Below, in pieces: positions 35,849-45,208 of a DNA stretch of 64,000 nucleotides; position 1 is the first letter of the stretch, and every line of letters begins with the position of its first letter. This DNA is from Mucilaginibacter sp. (GTDB lineage: Bacteria > Bacteroidota > Bacteroidia > Sphingobacteriales > Sphingobacteriaceae). The position numbers were made by a program, and so were the translations under genes. The stretch is from assembly GCA_030445275.1 (NCBI GenBank), contig JAUCSE010000041.1:35448-99447 (forward strand), written 5' to 3'. Under the pieces are notes generated by a model that searched no databases, was not told where the DNA came from, and saw only the letters and a program-made list of their open reading frames with translations.

Positions 35849-36910
35849 ATGCCCTCAATTAAAACTATTAGGATCCATTTTATTTCCTGGTTAATATTTA
35901 TTCTCTATGAATTGTTGGTGAGTTATTCATTTGGGGGTAGTTTACCTTCTTTTTATGATACAGCAGGGCATTATATATTGAATATCAGCGTCTTTTACAT
36001 TCATTTTGAAATTCTCGAAAAATGCTTTTCTAACAATAAGCGCTCATTTAAACTTTCCGTTTTTCTGGTTCTGTTAGAACTTGCCGTTTATTTAGGCCTT
36101 AAATATCTCCTGTACGTTATTTTAATAAAATTTAATATTTTTAAAAGCAACGAATTGGCTGATCTTGGCAAGCTTGTTGTTCACGGGTTATGGCGGGCCG
36201 TTTATTTCATAGGCTTAAGTACAGGTTTCTGGTTTGCGGTAACAAGATCAAGGGCGGAAAAAATCATCGTAGAGCTTGAGAATTTCGGATTAAGAAGCAT
36301 TCTGGAAAAAGAAAGCCTGGAAAAGAAATTACTGATATCCGAAAACTCCTATCTGAAGGCACAAATCAACCCGCATTTTTTGTTTAATGTACTGGGATTT
36401 ATACATAATAATATTTCAGGGATTTCTGAAACAGCCGGAGAAATGATAATTATTTTATCGGATATGATGAGATATGCTTTAAATAAACAACAGGACGATA
36501 ATCTTGTTAATCTCTCATCAGAAATTGAATATATTGAGAATTATATCCGAATAAACCAACTACGTTTTAACCATCATCTGAATTTGAATTTTTCATATTC
36601 GGGAAACATAACTGAAGTTAGGGTGCCGGCTTTATTATTCATGACTATAGTCGAAAATGTATTTAAATATGCAGATCTGTCTGATTTACATTTCCCGGCT
36701 TATATCGGCTTTGTTATCAAAGAAGAGCAGCTGATGTTCGAGATTAGAAACAAGAAGAGTAAATCAAAAACACTTCTGGGGCATGGTATCGGGATGGCAA
36801 ATGTTGTTAGCAGGTTAAATTTGGAATATGGCAATAAATATGAACTAACGGTAGATAACCGTGATTTTGAGTATTATTTAAACCTTTTAATACCGCTTAA
36901 AAATGATTAG
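35849..36910 (+). CDS. LytS-type sensor histidine kinase
   Basis: 353 residues from the ATG at 35849; an upstream in-frame ATG at 35819 is possible but adds an atypical leader. Four hydrophobic helices at about 8-130, then the His_kinase domain with QINPHFLFNVLGFIHNN, His176 being the expected phospho-acceptor. The ATPase segment has VPALLFMTIVENVFKYA and GHGIGMANVVSRL. It overlaps the response regulator by eight bases. Probably senses a membrane-related or peptide signal; the Thr-rich minigene lies divergently only 110 bases upstream. Confidence 0.93.
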   Translation: MPSIKTIRIHFISWLIFILYELLVSYSFGGSLPSFYDTAGHYILNISVFYIHFEILEKCFSNNKRSFKLSVFLVLLELAVYLGLKYLLYVILIKFNIFKSNELADLGKLVVHGLWRAVYFIGLSTGFWFAVTRSRAEKIIVELENFGLRSILEKESLEKKLLISENSYLKAQINPHFLFNVLGFIHNNISGISETAGEMIIILSDMMRYALNKQQDDNLVNLSSEIEYIENYIRINQLRFNHHLNLNFSYSGNITEVRVPALLFMTIVENVFKYADLSDLHFPAYIGFVIKEEQLMFEIRNKKSKSKTLLGHGIGMANVVSRLNLEYGNKYELTVDNRDFEYYLNLLIPLKND

Positions 36911-37634
36911 CTGCGTAATTGTAGACGATGAATCCTACGTTATTGATACGCTTACTCAATACCTTAGTAAAACCAATGATTGCCATCTTTTGGCTACATT
37001 TTCAGATCCATTAGCAGCGCTACAGGAAATTAAAGGAGGACTAATTCCTGATATTTTATTTTTAGATGTAGATATGCCGGAGTTATCAGGCTTTGAACTG
37101 GCGTCATTATTGCCACCGCAAATCGCTATAGTTTATGTCACGGCCCATGATGATTATGCCCTTCAGGCATTTGAAACAAATGTTTATGATTTTTTATTGA
37201 AGCCCGTTTCTTTCAGTAAGTTCCTAAAATCTGTTCAGAAAATAAAAGGTATACTTGAGTCACGGTTGGCTAATGATACCCGAAACAATACCGATTATAT
37301 ATTTATTAATCCAGGAATTAAAGGAAAAGTAATCAAATTGTATTTTCAGGAAATAATTTATGTTGAGGGACTTAAAAATTATGTCATATTTAATATGCAT
37401 AAAGGCAAGCATGTTACTTATCTAACCATGAAGGAGATAGAAGAAGCGTTATCTTCCAGATATTTTGTGAGAATTCACAAATCTTATATTATAAATTTTT
37501 CAAAAGTTCAGGCAATTGAAGGTAACATGGTGATTTTGCCTGGTAATTTACAGTTACCTTTGGGAGGCAACTATAAAGAAAAACTAATGAAGATGGTTGC
37601 GAATAATTCCGTTATCTCTAACCGGAAAGATTAG
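36903..37634 (+). CDS. LytTR-family response regulator
   Basis: 243 residues. Receiver domain at 1-120: acidic pair DDE at 8-10, Asp55 in LFLDVDMPELSGFE, Thr in VYVTAHDD, Lys in LLKPVS. LytTR DNA-binding domain at about 135-235 (IIYVEGLKNYVIFNM, TMKEIEEAL, FVRIHKSYIINFSKVQAIEG). Partner of the LytS kinase encoded upstream. Its stop overlaps the convergent LanB stop by four bases. Likely regulator of the lanthipeptide genes. Confidence 0.95.
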   Translation: MISCVIVDDESYVIDTLTQYLSKTNDCHLLATFSDPLAALQEIKGGLIPDILFLDVDMPELSGFELASLLPPQIAIVYVTAHDDYALQAFETNVYDFLLKPVSFSKFLKSVQKIKGILESRLANDTRNNTDYIFINPGIKGKVIKLYFQEIIYVEGLKNYVIFNMHKGKHVTYLTMKEIEEALSSRYFVRIHKSYIINFSKVQAIEGNMVILPGNLQLPLGGNYKEKLMKMVANNSVISNRKD

Positions 37635-40597
37635 TTGATAAATGTAGATGATTGGTAATGTTTTTTTAACAAGTAATAATAAATAAACTCTTGTTTACGC
37701 GGATCATCTGCCAACATTCTGTTAATATGTAAGTGTATGATATCAGCATACAGTTGCTGCTTCAACTCCGTATTCGTTTCGGCAAGCCTTTCATTAAGCA
37801 CGCGCAAGGCTCCCATGAAGCGTTTGTTTTCGGTAAGTTTTATAAAGTGCTTTTGTTGGAGTATACTTAAATAACCATGAAGTGATCGTTTCACTTTTCG
37901 GTATTTTTCATCTAATTGCCGGGAAAGCTCTTTATGGAAATGGTGTTCTTTTCCAAATTGGTCGGCCAGCGTTTTGCAAAAATTTAATTTATCGGGCAAG
38001 TGTTGGCTGTACATACCGATTATATTATCGAGTGACATCACCATTAATTTGAACTCCGATTGTTCATCCTGCTTTTTCAGTTTTAAAAGGCGAATTACCA
38101 AAGAGCTGCTTTCACTGAATATTTGTTCAATGTTTGCGATAAGAAAAGGTGGATACCTTTCTATTTCCCGTTCATAAGTATCTATCGTTAACTTAAAAAC
38201 CTGGCCAGAAGCCAGTTTATCACTAAAAACGTTATTAAACATTGCGATGAAATCCCCTGTGATGATTTTGTCTGGTTTAAACCTTACCCTGAGGTGGTAA
38301 TCAGGGTCTTTATAGCGAAGAAAAAACCAGGTAAAAGCTACCTGCTGCTTATTTAAATAACGAATAATTTTTGCCAATTCCTGTTCAATGATCTCATCTG
38401 ATGAGCCAGGCACACAATATATTTTATAATAAATCCACTCATCTGCCGGTGGGAAGGTGCGTTTTGTACTTTGTTTTCTTTGGCTATCAACAGCCTTTGC
38501 CGGTAAATAAACGGCTTCCTGGTTTAATACAGCGGCTACCATCTCGGTGGTGTAGGAATTGTTATTCAAGTCATGGATGCCGGACGTTTCTGAAAGTAGC
38601 GCTTCTTTCAGCGTAATAGGTTTGTTTTTGGCCACTGACCGGATAAACATGGCAAGATCGTCCTCGCTGTCTCTGTCAAAATACAGATGATTATCAGAGT
38701 CCGTTAATAAAAAGAACCGGGTTAAAGATATATCCGTGAAAATTTTATGTAAACTGGTTAGCGGATCTTTACTTGAGAGGCATTGCTGAATAGTTGATTC
38801 GGAAATTATCCAGGTAGCGGGATGTAAAATACAAGATTTGAATATGATCCGAGGGTAAAAACGCAGCCCTGGAATTAGTTTTTGGAGATTTAATGACAGA
38901 TCTGATTTTATACCCTGATATTGCAAATCGCATAAAAAACGGAATAGCCCAAGTTCATGATGGTTAAAATTATAGGCCGAGCTGAATCTGGGAATAATTC
39001 TTTTGTTTAACTTTAATGAATGTAATATAATTTCATCATTTACAACAGATATATACAAGTCATTTGGTTGAATTTGGAAAGGCGCAGACGACGAAGCTGG
39101 TGTCAATAAGCATATCTCATAATCATAAAGCCTTTTCCTTGTGGTTACATTTGCCACGCTATCTTCCATATTGCAGGATAGCTCAGCAAACAAAACCTGG
39201 TTATTCGTTGTCTGCTCTGCTTTGCAAATTGCCCTGGCGGCCTCATATATCTGGTCATTAAACAGGGTAAATCGTGCCAATAAAGCACCCGCAGAACATC
39301 CTCCCGCATGAATAACTTGTATAAAGCTGCCATATTCACGAAAGAGCACCGATATGCTGGGAGAGATCTTTCCCTGATTTTCTTTTTGTAAAGGGAGCAG
39401 ATCTTCTGTACTTAAAAAAACAGGTTCAAGAGGGGCGCCGGTGCTGATCTTATCTATTAACAGGCTATTCACATTTGTCCATTGAATTTTATCCTTTTTT
39501 TTAAGAACAGAAAACTTGACATCATCAAATTCTGAGGATTTAATTTTGTAGCCCAGGTTTGAGTAATTAATGCCCGAAATGGGGTCAAGGGCTTTTAATA
39601 ATGGAACCTCCTGATTATCAAATCTTTTTTTGAAATTGTCTTTAAACGTTTCCAAGCCGTGGACAGGCGCAGGAGCAGATAGACAATCTAAACATACCAG
39701 GGCATCAAGCAGTTTTTCTTTAAAATCAGTATTGACACCGCCTTGTAAGGTAGCAAAGGTGTTAACATAATATTTATCTTGCGCTGTTGCTGCTACAGGA
39801 AACGGCCATTTGAGCCTATATAGATTTTCAAAAGGGAATGCTCTAACAGGAAAAAGTGATATAAACATTTTCCATGATTTCGGGACAATGCCGGTTTTAG
39901 GATGCTTTGCGATTAAATAAGGCACTTTAAGAACATAAGAATCACCCAGATAGTTTGGCAGGTCCTGAGCTAACAGGATCCCTGAAGATATCAATTGTTC
40001 CAAAAGTTCATTTGCTACATCATGCCCTATTAAACTTCTGATCTCTTTTATAGTCCTTTCTGTCTCACAAAATTGCAAAAGCTTCGTTACAAAAGAATCT
40101 GGCTGAAAAGAAAGAAGCTCATATTTAAGTGTGTTCAGTCTGTCAAAACGTAAATAAAACGCATTTTTATGAACCCGATATATCGTATTATTGGCAATGA
40201 ACCGGGCATTTTCTCCCATTACAATTTGCAGGTGTACGGACAAAGCAGACAATAAACGAAAATCCGGAACAACACTAACCTGCCGTCCTGTAAGCCTTAA
40301 CGGTGTTTTCGAAAAGCTCCATTCGGCTATAGATGCTGCTGAAAATAATCCAAATGGTGTAGCTCTGAAACACAGTCTGTTATAGTATTTTTTTAGACTG
40401 AGTTTTTGCCGGTCGGATAAATTTTCATACAGGAAGCTGTGCTTTTTGAGCTCGTTGAACAAAACAGGGCTGGCAAGGAAGATTGTGGCCTGGAAAAGCG
40501 TGTCTTTTAAAAGGTGTGTGAGATTATTATAGTCAAAATTTGAATAAGATCCGGCAGCTGTCCTGATAAAAACATGATTTCCAAACCTTAAATTCAT
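37631..40597 (-). CDS. lanB: class I lantibiotic dehydratase LanB, copy 1
   Basis: 988 residues, full length for the family. The N-terminal glutamylation domain has NRLCFRATPFGLFSA at about residues 70-84, the conserved TPFGL motif. The C-terminal elimination (SpaB_C) domain has EWIYYKIYCVPGS, TWFFLRYKDPDYHLRVRF and YEREIERYP. It dehydrates Ser and Thr of a precursor using glutamyl-tRNA. Transcribed toward the regulator gene; the HTH protein at 40677 is 79 bases upstream on the same strand. The pair of full LanBs here implies two substrates, or divided labour. Confidence 0.92.
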   Translation of the reverse strand: MNLRFGNHVFIRTAAGSYSNFDYNNLTHLLKDTLFQATIFLASPVLFNELKKHSFLYENLSDRQKLSLKKYYNRLCFRATPFGLFSAASIAEWSFSKTPLRLTGRQVSVVPDFRLLSALSVHLQIVMGENARFIANNTIYRVHKNAFYLRFDRLNTLKYELLSFQPDSFVTKLLQFCETERTIKEIRSLIGHDVANELLEQLISSGILLAQDLPNYLGDSYVLKVPYLIAKHPKTGIVPKSWKMFISLFPVRAFPFENLYRLKWPFPVAATAQDKYYVNTFATLQGGVNTDFKEKLLDALVCLDCLSAPAPVHGLETFKDNFKKRFDNQEVPLLKALDPISGINYSNLGYKIKSSEFDDVKFSVLKKKDKIQWTNVNSLLIDKISTGAPLEPVFLSTEDLLPLQKENQGKISPSISVLFREYGSFIQVIHAGGCSAGALLARFTLFNDQIYEAARAICKAEQTTNNQVLFAELSCNMEDSVANVTTRKRLYDYEICLLTPASSSAPFQIQPNDLYISVVNDEIILHSLKLNKRIIPRFSSAYNFNHHELGLFRFLCDLQYQGIKSDLSLNLQKLIPGLRFYPRIIFKSCILHPATWIISESTIQQCLSSKDPLTSLHKIFTDISLTRFFLLTDSDNHLYFDRDSEDDLAMFIRSVAKNKPITLKEALLSETSGIHDLNNNSYTTEMVAAVLNQEAVYLPAKAVDSQRKQSTKRTFPPADEWIYYKIYCVPGSSDEIIEQELAKIIRYLNKQQVAFTWFFLRYKDPDYHLRVRFKPDKIITGDFIAMFNNVFSDKLASGQVFKLTIDTYEREIERYPPFLIANIEQIFSESSSLVIRLLKLKKQDEQSEFKLMVMSLDNIIGMYSQHLPDKLNFCKTLADQFGKEHHFHKELSRQLDEKYRKVKRSLHGYLSILQQKHFIKLTENKRFMGALRVLNERLAETNTELKQQLYADIIHLHINRMLADDPRKQEFIYYYLLKKHYQSSTFIN

Positions 40598-40676
40598 TAT
40601 CTTACCAGATCATATTTGAATTGATGACAGAAATAAAAGAGATCATATTTTAAACTAAAAAGGTATGGTAAGATCA

Positions 40677-41159
40677 TTAAACAGCCTTCCTGTTTTCCTT
40701 AATGGTAAACAGATCTTTTCTGCCTACCTTTTGGGCCTCCAGAATACCCTTTGACTTTAAACCAGATAGGATTCCTGATATCTGTACCTTAACTTTGCCA
40801 GGCTCAAGTTCAGGTTGAAGTTCTGATATCTTATTTGCGATGTCTTCGGCAAAACCACTTTGAATTTGGTTAAGGGCATAAATAACCTTCCCGTTTAGCT
40901 TTAGACCAGATGAAAAAACCTTTGGAATCTCAACAGGTTTCCTTGGCTTTTTTTGAGCTGGCAAGCCCTTACTGCCAGTTTCCCGGCGTCCGGGTTGTTT
41001 AAGTTTAATCCGCTCTCTTCCGGTTGGCTGGTCTTCCTGTAAATCTCCCCCGCTTGTAAAAGCAAGTAAAATATTTTCTATTCTTTTGGCTTCGCTGTAA
41101 TGGAACTTTATTTTATCTTCAAGATGGTTGATAATATCTTTATCAGTAATGTTGGTCAT
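40677..41159 (-). CDS. hypothetical protein with winged-helix-like C-terminus
   Basis: 160 residues. N-terminal helix rich in charge (DIINHLEDKIKFHYSEAKRIENIL), a Lys/Arg/Pro/Gly linker (about 40-85), and a C-terminal region LNGKVIYALNQIQSGFAEDIANKI with VQISGILSGLKSKGILEAQKVG, which fits a winged helix-turn-helix. I do not recognise a named family. It sits between LanB copy 1 and the divergent lanA, so a regulator of either gene is possible. Confidence 0.6.
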   Translation of the reverse strand: MTNITDKDIINHLEDKIKFHYSEAKRIENILLAFTSGGDLQEDQPTGRERIKLKQPGRRETGSKGLPAQKKPRKPVEIPKVFSSGLKLNGKVIYALNQIQSGFAEDIANKISELQPELEPGKVKVQISGILSGLKSKGILEAQKVGRKDLFTIKENRKAV

Positions 41160-41697
41160 GATCTAAAATAGAGGCTTGTCAATAACTTTTCAACTCCTGT
41201 GTAAACAAATATACCTATTTTTAAATAAATACATATATTCTAGAGATGATGAGTATCGCCGGCCGGTACTTGACCTGATTAGCTGTAGCATTTGGTATAA
41301 TCACTCACCGGGTTATTTAATTCTTCATCTATTTGTAATAGACTGCCGCGCCCAAGTGTTAATTCTAATAATAAAGTCTTTAATTCTATAATTTTAGAAT
41401 TAAAGACTTTTAGCATAAATTTACTATTTCGTATCGCAAATAACCAATTACGTGTAATAATATATCGGGCTAATTAAGCATTCCATAAATTCATTTTATA
41501 AAACATTAAATAATTCATTGTAACCTTCTTGTAATTCAAAGCAGTTAACAGCTGTTGAATAGATCGGATCTGTTTTCAATAAACTGTCATGGCTGTGCCG
41601 TAGAATATATTGACTACGGAAGTTTACAAGGGTTATAAGGGTTACAGAGAATGAACAGTAAATCAAGGCGCTCTTGAATTAAAAATTAATAATAACT
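41160..41697. other. 538-base leader region of lanA
   Basis: AT-rich, no gene of note. It contains the perfect hairpin at 41373-41410. The lanA promoter and 5' leader must be in the last 300 bases; I could not pick a reliable -33/-7 pair. Direct word ggttataagggttacag at 41630-41646 precedes the gene. Confidence 0.5.
41373..41410. repeat. 16-bp perfect hairpin upstream of lanA
   Basis: Arms 41373-41388 and 41395-41410 are exactly complementary with a 6-base loop. Stem is AT-rich. It is 288 bases before the lanA start and 214 bases upstream of the divergent HTH gene. Could be a terminator, an operator or an RNA structure. Confidence 0.8.
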
Positions 41698-41850
41698 ATG
41701 AAATCAAAAATCAAATTCACCCAGAAGCTTTCTTTAAATAAAGAAACCATTGCTAAAATGAACGAAAAACAAATGCAAAAAGTTGCAGGCGGTAAAAATT
41801 TATTCACCAGCGGTGGTGTTTGTTATACCGCTTACACCGGCTCTTGTTAA
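41698..41850 (+). CDS. lanA: class I lanthipeptide precursor with GG leader
   Basis: 50-residue peptide. Leader (residues 1-32) has KLSLNKETIAKMNEKQMQKV, the LxLNKETIxxLxxxQMxxV signature of Bacteroidota GG-leader peptides, and ends with AGG, a cleavage site for the C39 exporter. The core is KNLFTSGGVCYTAYTGSC: four to five Ser/Thr (T5, S6, T12, T15, S17 of the core) and two Cys (10 and 18), enough for two lanthionine or methyllanthionine rings. It lies between LanB copy 1 and the GT/LanC-like operon, with a palindromic terminator 198 bases after its stop. Confidence 0.9.
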   Translation: MKSKIKFTQKLSLNKETIAKMNEKQMQKVAGGKNLFTSGGVCYTAYTGSC

Positions 41851-42048
41851 TTTCCCGCTTCTAAGCGATCTGTAATTTGTTTTACCCAGCCCAGGCAATC
41901 CTGATATTTGTTCTTTAAAGATCATTCCGGAATGTACTGATGGTAGCATTTGCTCCATACAGACCGTTAAAATTTGGAAAGCAGAATCAACATTAAATTG
42001 GCTAAAGGCCAGAAAAGATTTCCATCGTCATCAAAAACATGGATCTAG

Positions 42049-42080
42049 AAAAGTATAAGGACAATTGTCCTTATACTTTT
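42049..42080 (+). terminator. palindromic terminator after lanA
   Basis: Perfect 16-base arms (42049-42064 and 42065-42080) with no spacer, ending in a T-run (tttttt). It separates lanA from the glycosyltransferase operon that starts at 42108, so read-through may set the ratio of precursor to enzymes. Confidence 0.85.
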
Positions 42081-42107
42081 TTACTATTTTACCCATAATT
42101 AAGAATT

Positions 42108-43217
42108 ATGATAAGGGTTACCTTTTGTACTGTTTGCATGAACAGGCTCCACCATTTGAAAATCACACTGCCCAAAAATATTAAAGATCATCAACACAAT
42201 GAAAATGCCCGCTTTTTATTACTGGATTATAATTCAGTTGACGGTTTAGAGGAGTGGGTAAATACACACTTGGCTGATGAAATCGCCTCGCAAAAAGTGA
42301 CCTACTATAAAACGCTTGAGCCCCAATCGTTCGACAGAAGCCATTCCAGGAATTTAGCGTTCAAACTGGCACCGGAAGGTTTAATCTGTAATGTAGATGC
42401 GGATAATTTTACAGGGCCGGATTTTTATCAATATATAGCACAGGTGTTTACCAGAAATAGTGAGTGTGTGCTGGGTGTGGACAGAATGAACCTGAAAGAA
42501 GGAGTTCTCCGTGACGTTGTTGGCAGAATATGCTTACGAAAGGAAGACTTTACAAACGTTCGGGGATTTGATGAAGATATGCAGGATTATGGTTTTGAAG
42601 ATGTTGACCTGGTGAGCAGGGTAAGGGCTTCAGGGAAAAAGCTAGTTTATATTGATAAAAAGAAGTTTTTAAAAGCCATTCCTCACTCCAATATAGAACG
42701 ATACGCCGAAGAGTCGATCACCAAAAAGATGTTTGATGTGCTCATTAGTCATCTGTCGCCTCAGCAAACAGATATCATTTTATTATACAATGATCAATCG
42801 TTTGAAAAGGGGACCTTATGTGATAATATTAATTATTACTTTGAGGATTCAACGGAGGAAATAATTGCGAACAAACAAAATTATCCACGATATTTGATCC
42901 AGGGCGATTGGGAAAGCGGAACCTGGAGACTTTCAGGTGAGCAGCTTATATTAGAATCGGGCACAGGGGCAACGACTATAGTGCAGCAAAGGGAGAATGA
43001 CAATTTTGTAAATGATCATGCCCCGGATTTTCAATATATCTCTGTCATTAAAAACAGTTCACTACTTTCTCAGATCAAGGAGTTTTACTCTAGTATGAAC
43101 AATTGGAAAAAAATGACCGAAAATGAAAACCGGCCCAATAATGCTATCAATCAGAATGGATACGGTAAAGGAATTGTATTTAAGAATTTCAGTGCCGAGC
43201 CGCTGATTATTAACTAA
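42108..43217 (+). CDS. GT-A glycosyltransferase, island paralogue 2
   Basis: 369 residues, homologous end to end with the 27558-28667 protein. FCTVCMNRLHHLKITLP opens the GT2 domain; FLLLDYNSVDGLEEWV, RSHSRNLAF, CNVDADNFTGPDF (DxD) and RICLRKEDFTNVRGFDED follow, with GFEDVDLVSRV. The C-terminal 150 residues form the shared second domain, ending KGIVFKNFSAEPLII. It begins an operon with the degenerate LanC-like protein. Peptide glycosylation is suggested by context only. Confidence 0.87.
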   Translation: MIRVTFCTVCMNRLHHLKITLPKNIKDHQHNENARFLLLDYNSVDGLEEWVNTHLADEIASQKVTYYKTLEPQSFDRSHSRNLAFKLAPEGLICNVDADNFTGPDFYQYIAQVFTRNSECVLGVDRMNLKEGVLRDVVGRICLRKEDFTNVRGFDEDMQDYGFEDVDLVSRVRASGKKLVYIDKKKFLKAIPHSNIERYAEESITKKMFDVLISHLSPQQTDIILLYNDQSFEKGTLCDNINYYFEDSTEEIIANKQNYPRYLIQGDWESGTWRLSGEQLILESGTGATTIVQQRENDNFVNDHAPDFQYISVIKNSSLLSQIKEFYSSMNNWKKMTENENRPNNAINQNGYGKGIVFKNFSAEPLIIN

Positions 43218-43228
43218 GCATCCACACA

Positions 43229-44410
43229 TTGAAGGGCTTATTGTTTGAACTCATTACTGAAGTTGAAGCCAGTGAAAACCTGGGTTATCTTCACCAGGAA
43301 GGCTTGTCCAATGGAATGGCAGGCTTGGCATATTATTATTATCATCTCTTTAAAATAACACAACACCGGCCTTTCCTTGATAAATCAATATCCTATATTG
43401 AAAGGGTGCTTTTTTTAGTAGGTAAAGAAGAACAGTTAATTACCTACTATGCCTCCAACCTGGCGTTCGGGCTATCCGGGTTAGCATTTACCATTAATGA
43501 GTTTGATCAAAAAAACGAGCTTTTATTTTCGGTAAGATCGATGATCCGGGATATTGATGATTTGATTGGCCAGGCTATGCTCCAACAGCTTGGATATGGT
43601 CATTTCAGCATATTGTTTGGGTTCTCAGGGTCATTATTTTACTTTAATTGCAAAAGTGATAAAGCTGCAGTGAAAATGATAACTGATACTCTGGAACAAT
43701 TATTATTGCAAACCGGTTTCCGGAATTTTAAGTCATTGGAAGAGTATTTCACTAAAACGTTCCGGTCGGCAACTGCCAGCCTTAACTTTTCATTTATTCA
43801 TGGTTTAAGCGGCTTATTCTATGTGCTTTTACTTATTGCTATCAAACATAAAAATGTCGATAGCAAGTTTAACCTTAAAGCCGTATTGCATAGTTTTCTG
43901 AGTTATTTGCTTGAAAACTATCTTAGCGATGAATCACAATCAAATATCTTTAACGTTTACCGTAACAAAATCAATGCGCCCCCACAGCGTCAGCAAATTT
44001 TTGCGGCACACCTGAACGATTTGTATATGCTTATTTTTATAAAAAAATACAGTATGTTTTACAATGACCGATCTTTTAAAACAACAACAGATGTGCTTAT
44101 TACTAAGGCAATAAGGAATAATAGCTTTATACAGCAAAACCTTGTAGAAGAAATTGCCCTTGTAGAGGCAACAACTATTACTGAACTTTTAAAAAAACTG
44201 CTTGTTTATACGGATGATCCTGAGCTATGGAAAACATATCAATTGATGAATGCCGTTATTGATAAATGTATAGCGTTGAGGTTTAAAAAAGAGACGACAT
44301 GGGATCAAAAACTGAAATTAATTAATGGATATCCATCAGTAATACTTAACCGGGCAAGTCACTTCTATCCGGAAAAGGCAACCTCTTGGAGTAAAGTTTT
44401 AATGTTATGA
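43229..44410 (+). CDS. LanC-like protein lacking zinc ligands
   Basis: 393 residues from a TTG start (an ATG at 43316 would cut into the first repeat). The toroidal LanC repeats are clear: LSNGMAGLAYYYYHL, AFGLSGLAFTINEFD, LFGFSGSLFYFN, FIHGLSGLFYVLLL. In true LanC the Zn ligands are Cys of WCxG and CHG; here the aligned segments read IFAAHLND (residues 258-264) and EIALVEAT (308-315), with no Cys or His-Gly. It therefore cannot use the usual zinc-thiolate mechanism. Overlaps the downstream GT by four bases. Perhaps a chaperone or ring-control partner. Confidence 0.82.
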   Translation: MKGLLFELITEVEASENLGYLHQEGLSNGMAGLAYYYYHLFKITQHRPFLDKSISYIERVLFLVGKEEQLITYYASNLAFGLSGLAFTINEFDQKNELLFSVRSMIRDIDDLIGQAMLQQLGYGHFSILFGFSGSLFYFNCKSDKAAVKMITDTLEQLLLQTGFRNFKSLEEYFTKTFRSATASLNFSFIHGLSGLFYVLLLIAIKHKNVDSKFNLKAVLHSFLSYLLENYLSDESQSNIFNVYRNKINAPPQRQQIFAAHLNDLYMLIFIKKYSMFYNDRSFKTTTDVLITKAIRNNSFIQQNLVEEIALVEATTITELLKKLLVYTDDPELWKTYQLMNAVIDKCIALRFKKETTWDQKLKLINGYPSVILNRASHFYPEKATSWSKVLML

Positions 44411-45189
44411 TGGCCGAAATAATGTTGGAGGTGTTGGTTATATCTGATCAGGATGCAGAATTGAGTATCTATAACAATTGTGATGAGGAGGGGCTGCCTT
44501 CTTCAACTATTAATATAAGACGAGACCATGTGACTGATGCTGATTCCACAGTCAGCTCATTAAGCATGTCGCTAAATTCTGGTCTTCGAAAGTCATCCGG
44601 TGATATCTGCTTAGTTGCTGATAGCCACGTGCAGCTATATCCTGATTTTAAAAAAAGAATTATGGAGGCATACTGGCGCTATCCTGACTATGATATCATA
44701 ACCTTCCGATTAAGTTCAACAGAAAATGACCTGATTCCACATTGTCATTACCCTAAGCCGAATAAACCACGCGAGCAACAGTTGTATCTGAACTTTTACG
44801 AAATCTCGTTCAGGAAAACCTGCATTGAAAAACAGGTTTGGTTTGATGAGGATTTTGGAGCAGGTACTGATTTTTCATTTGGTGAATCTTTTACTTTTCT
44901 TCAACGTGCGCTGAGGAGTGGTTTAAAGGTGTTTCATTCAGAAGAATACATAGGTCAGCATCCAGAAAGATATCTGTATGCCGTAACGGATGAATTGAAT
45001 AAACTTAAATCAATTGGCGCTATAGACTATAAATTACATGGATGGAATTACGTTATTAATTACATCAACGTTTCTATGAAAAAACTTGAAAAACGTGAAG
45101 CATCATACGGAACTGGTCTTGAAATACTTAATAAACTCAATGTTTACTTATTGGGAGCCAAAGAGTTTAAAGACAAGGAGTTGAGTTAG
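44407..45189 (+). CDS. GT2-like glycosyltransferase of the lan operon
   Basis: 260 residues. The N-terminal half shows a GT-A type fold: LEVLVISDQDAELSIYN, SLNSGLRKSSGDICLVADSHV (position of the usual DxD) at about residues 63-76. The C-terminal half has EISFRKTCIEKQVWFDEDFG and GTDFSFGESFTFLQRALRSG, the acceptor-site region of GT2 proteins (GxDxxxxxRxL). Translationally coupled to the LanC-like gene. It is a shorter protein than the 369-residue pair and a different subfamily. Confidence 0.72.
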   Translation: MMAEIMLEVLVISDQDAELSIYNNCDEEGLPSSTINIRRDHVTDADSTVSSLSMSLNSGLRKSSGDICLVADSHVQLYPDFKKRIMEAYWRYPDYDIITFRLSSTENDLIPHCHYPKPNKPREQQLYLNFYEISFRKTCIEKQVWFDEDFGAGTDFSFGESFTFLQRALRSGLKVFHSEEYIGQHPERYLYAVTDELNKLKSIGAIDYKLHGWNYVINYINVSMKKLEKREASYGTGLEILNKLNVYLLGAKEFKDKELS

Positions 45190-45208
45190 CCGTGCAGCCC
45201 TGAGCTAC

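Noticed and set aside
41176..41391. A 71-codon plus-strand frame upstream of lanA
   Set aside because: Compositionally unlike a protein, no family resemblance, and it runs through the stem of the 41373 hairpin.
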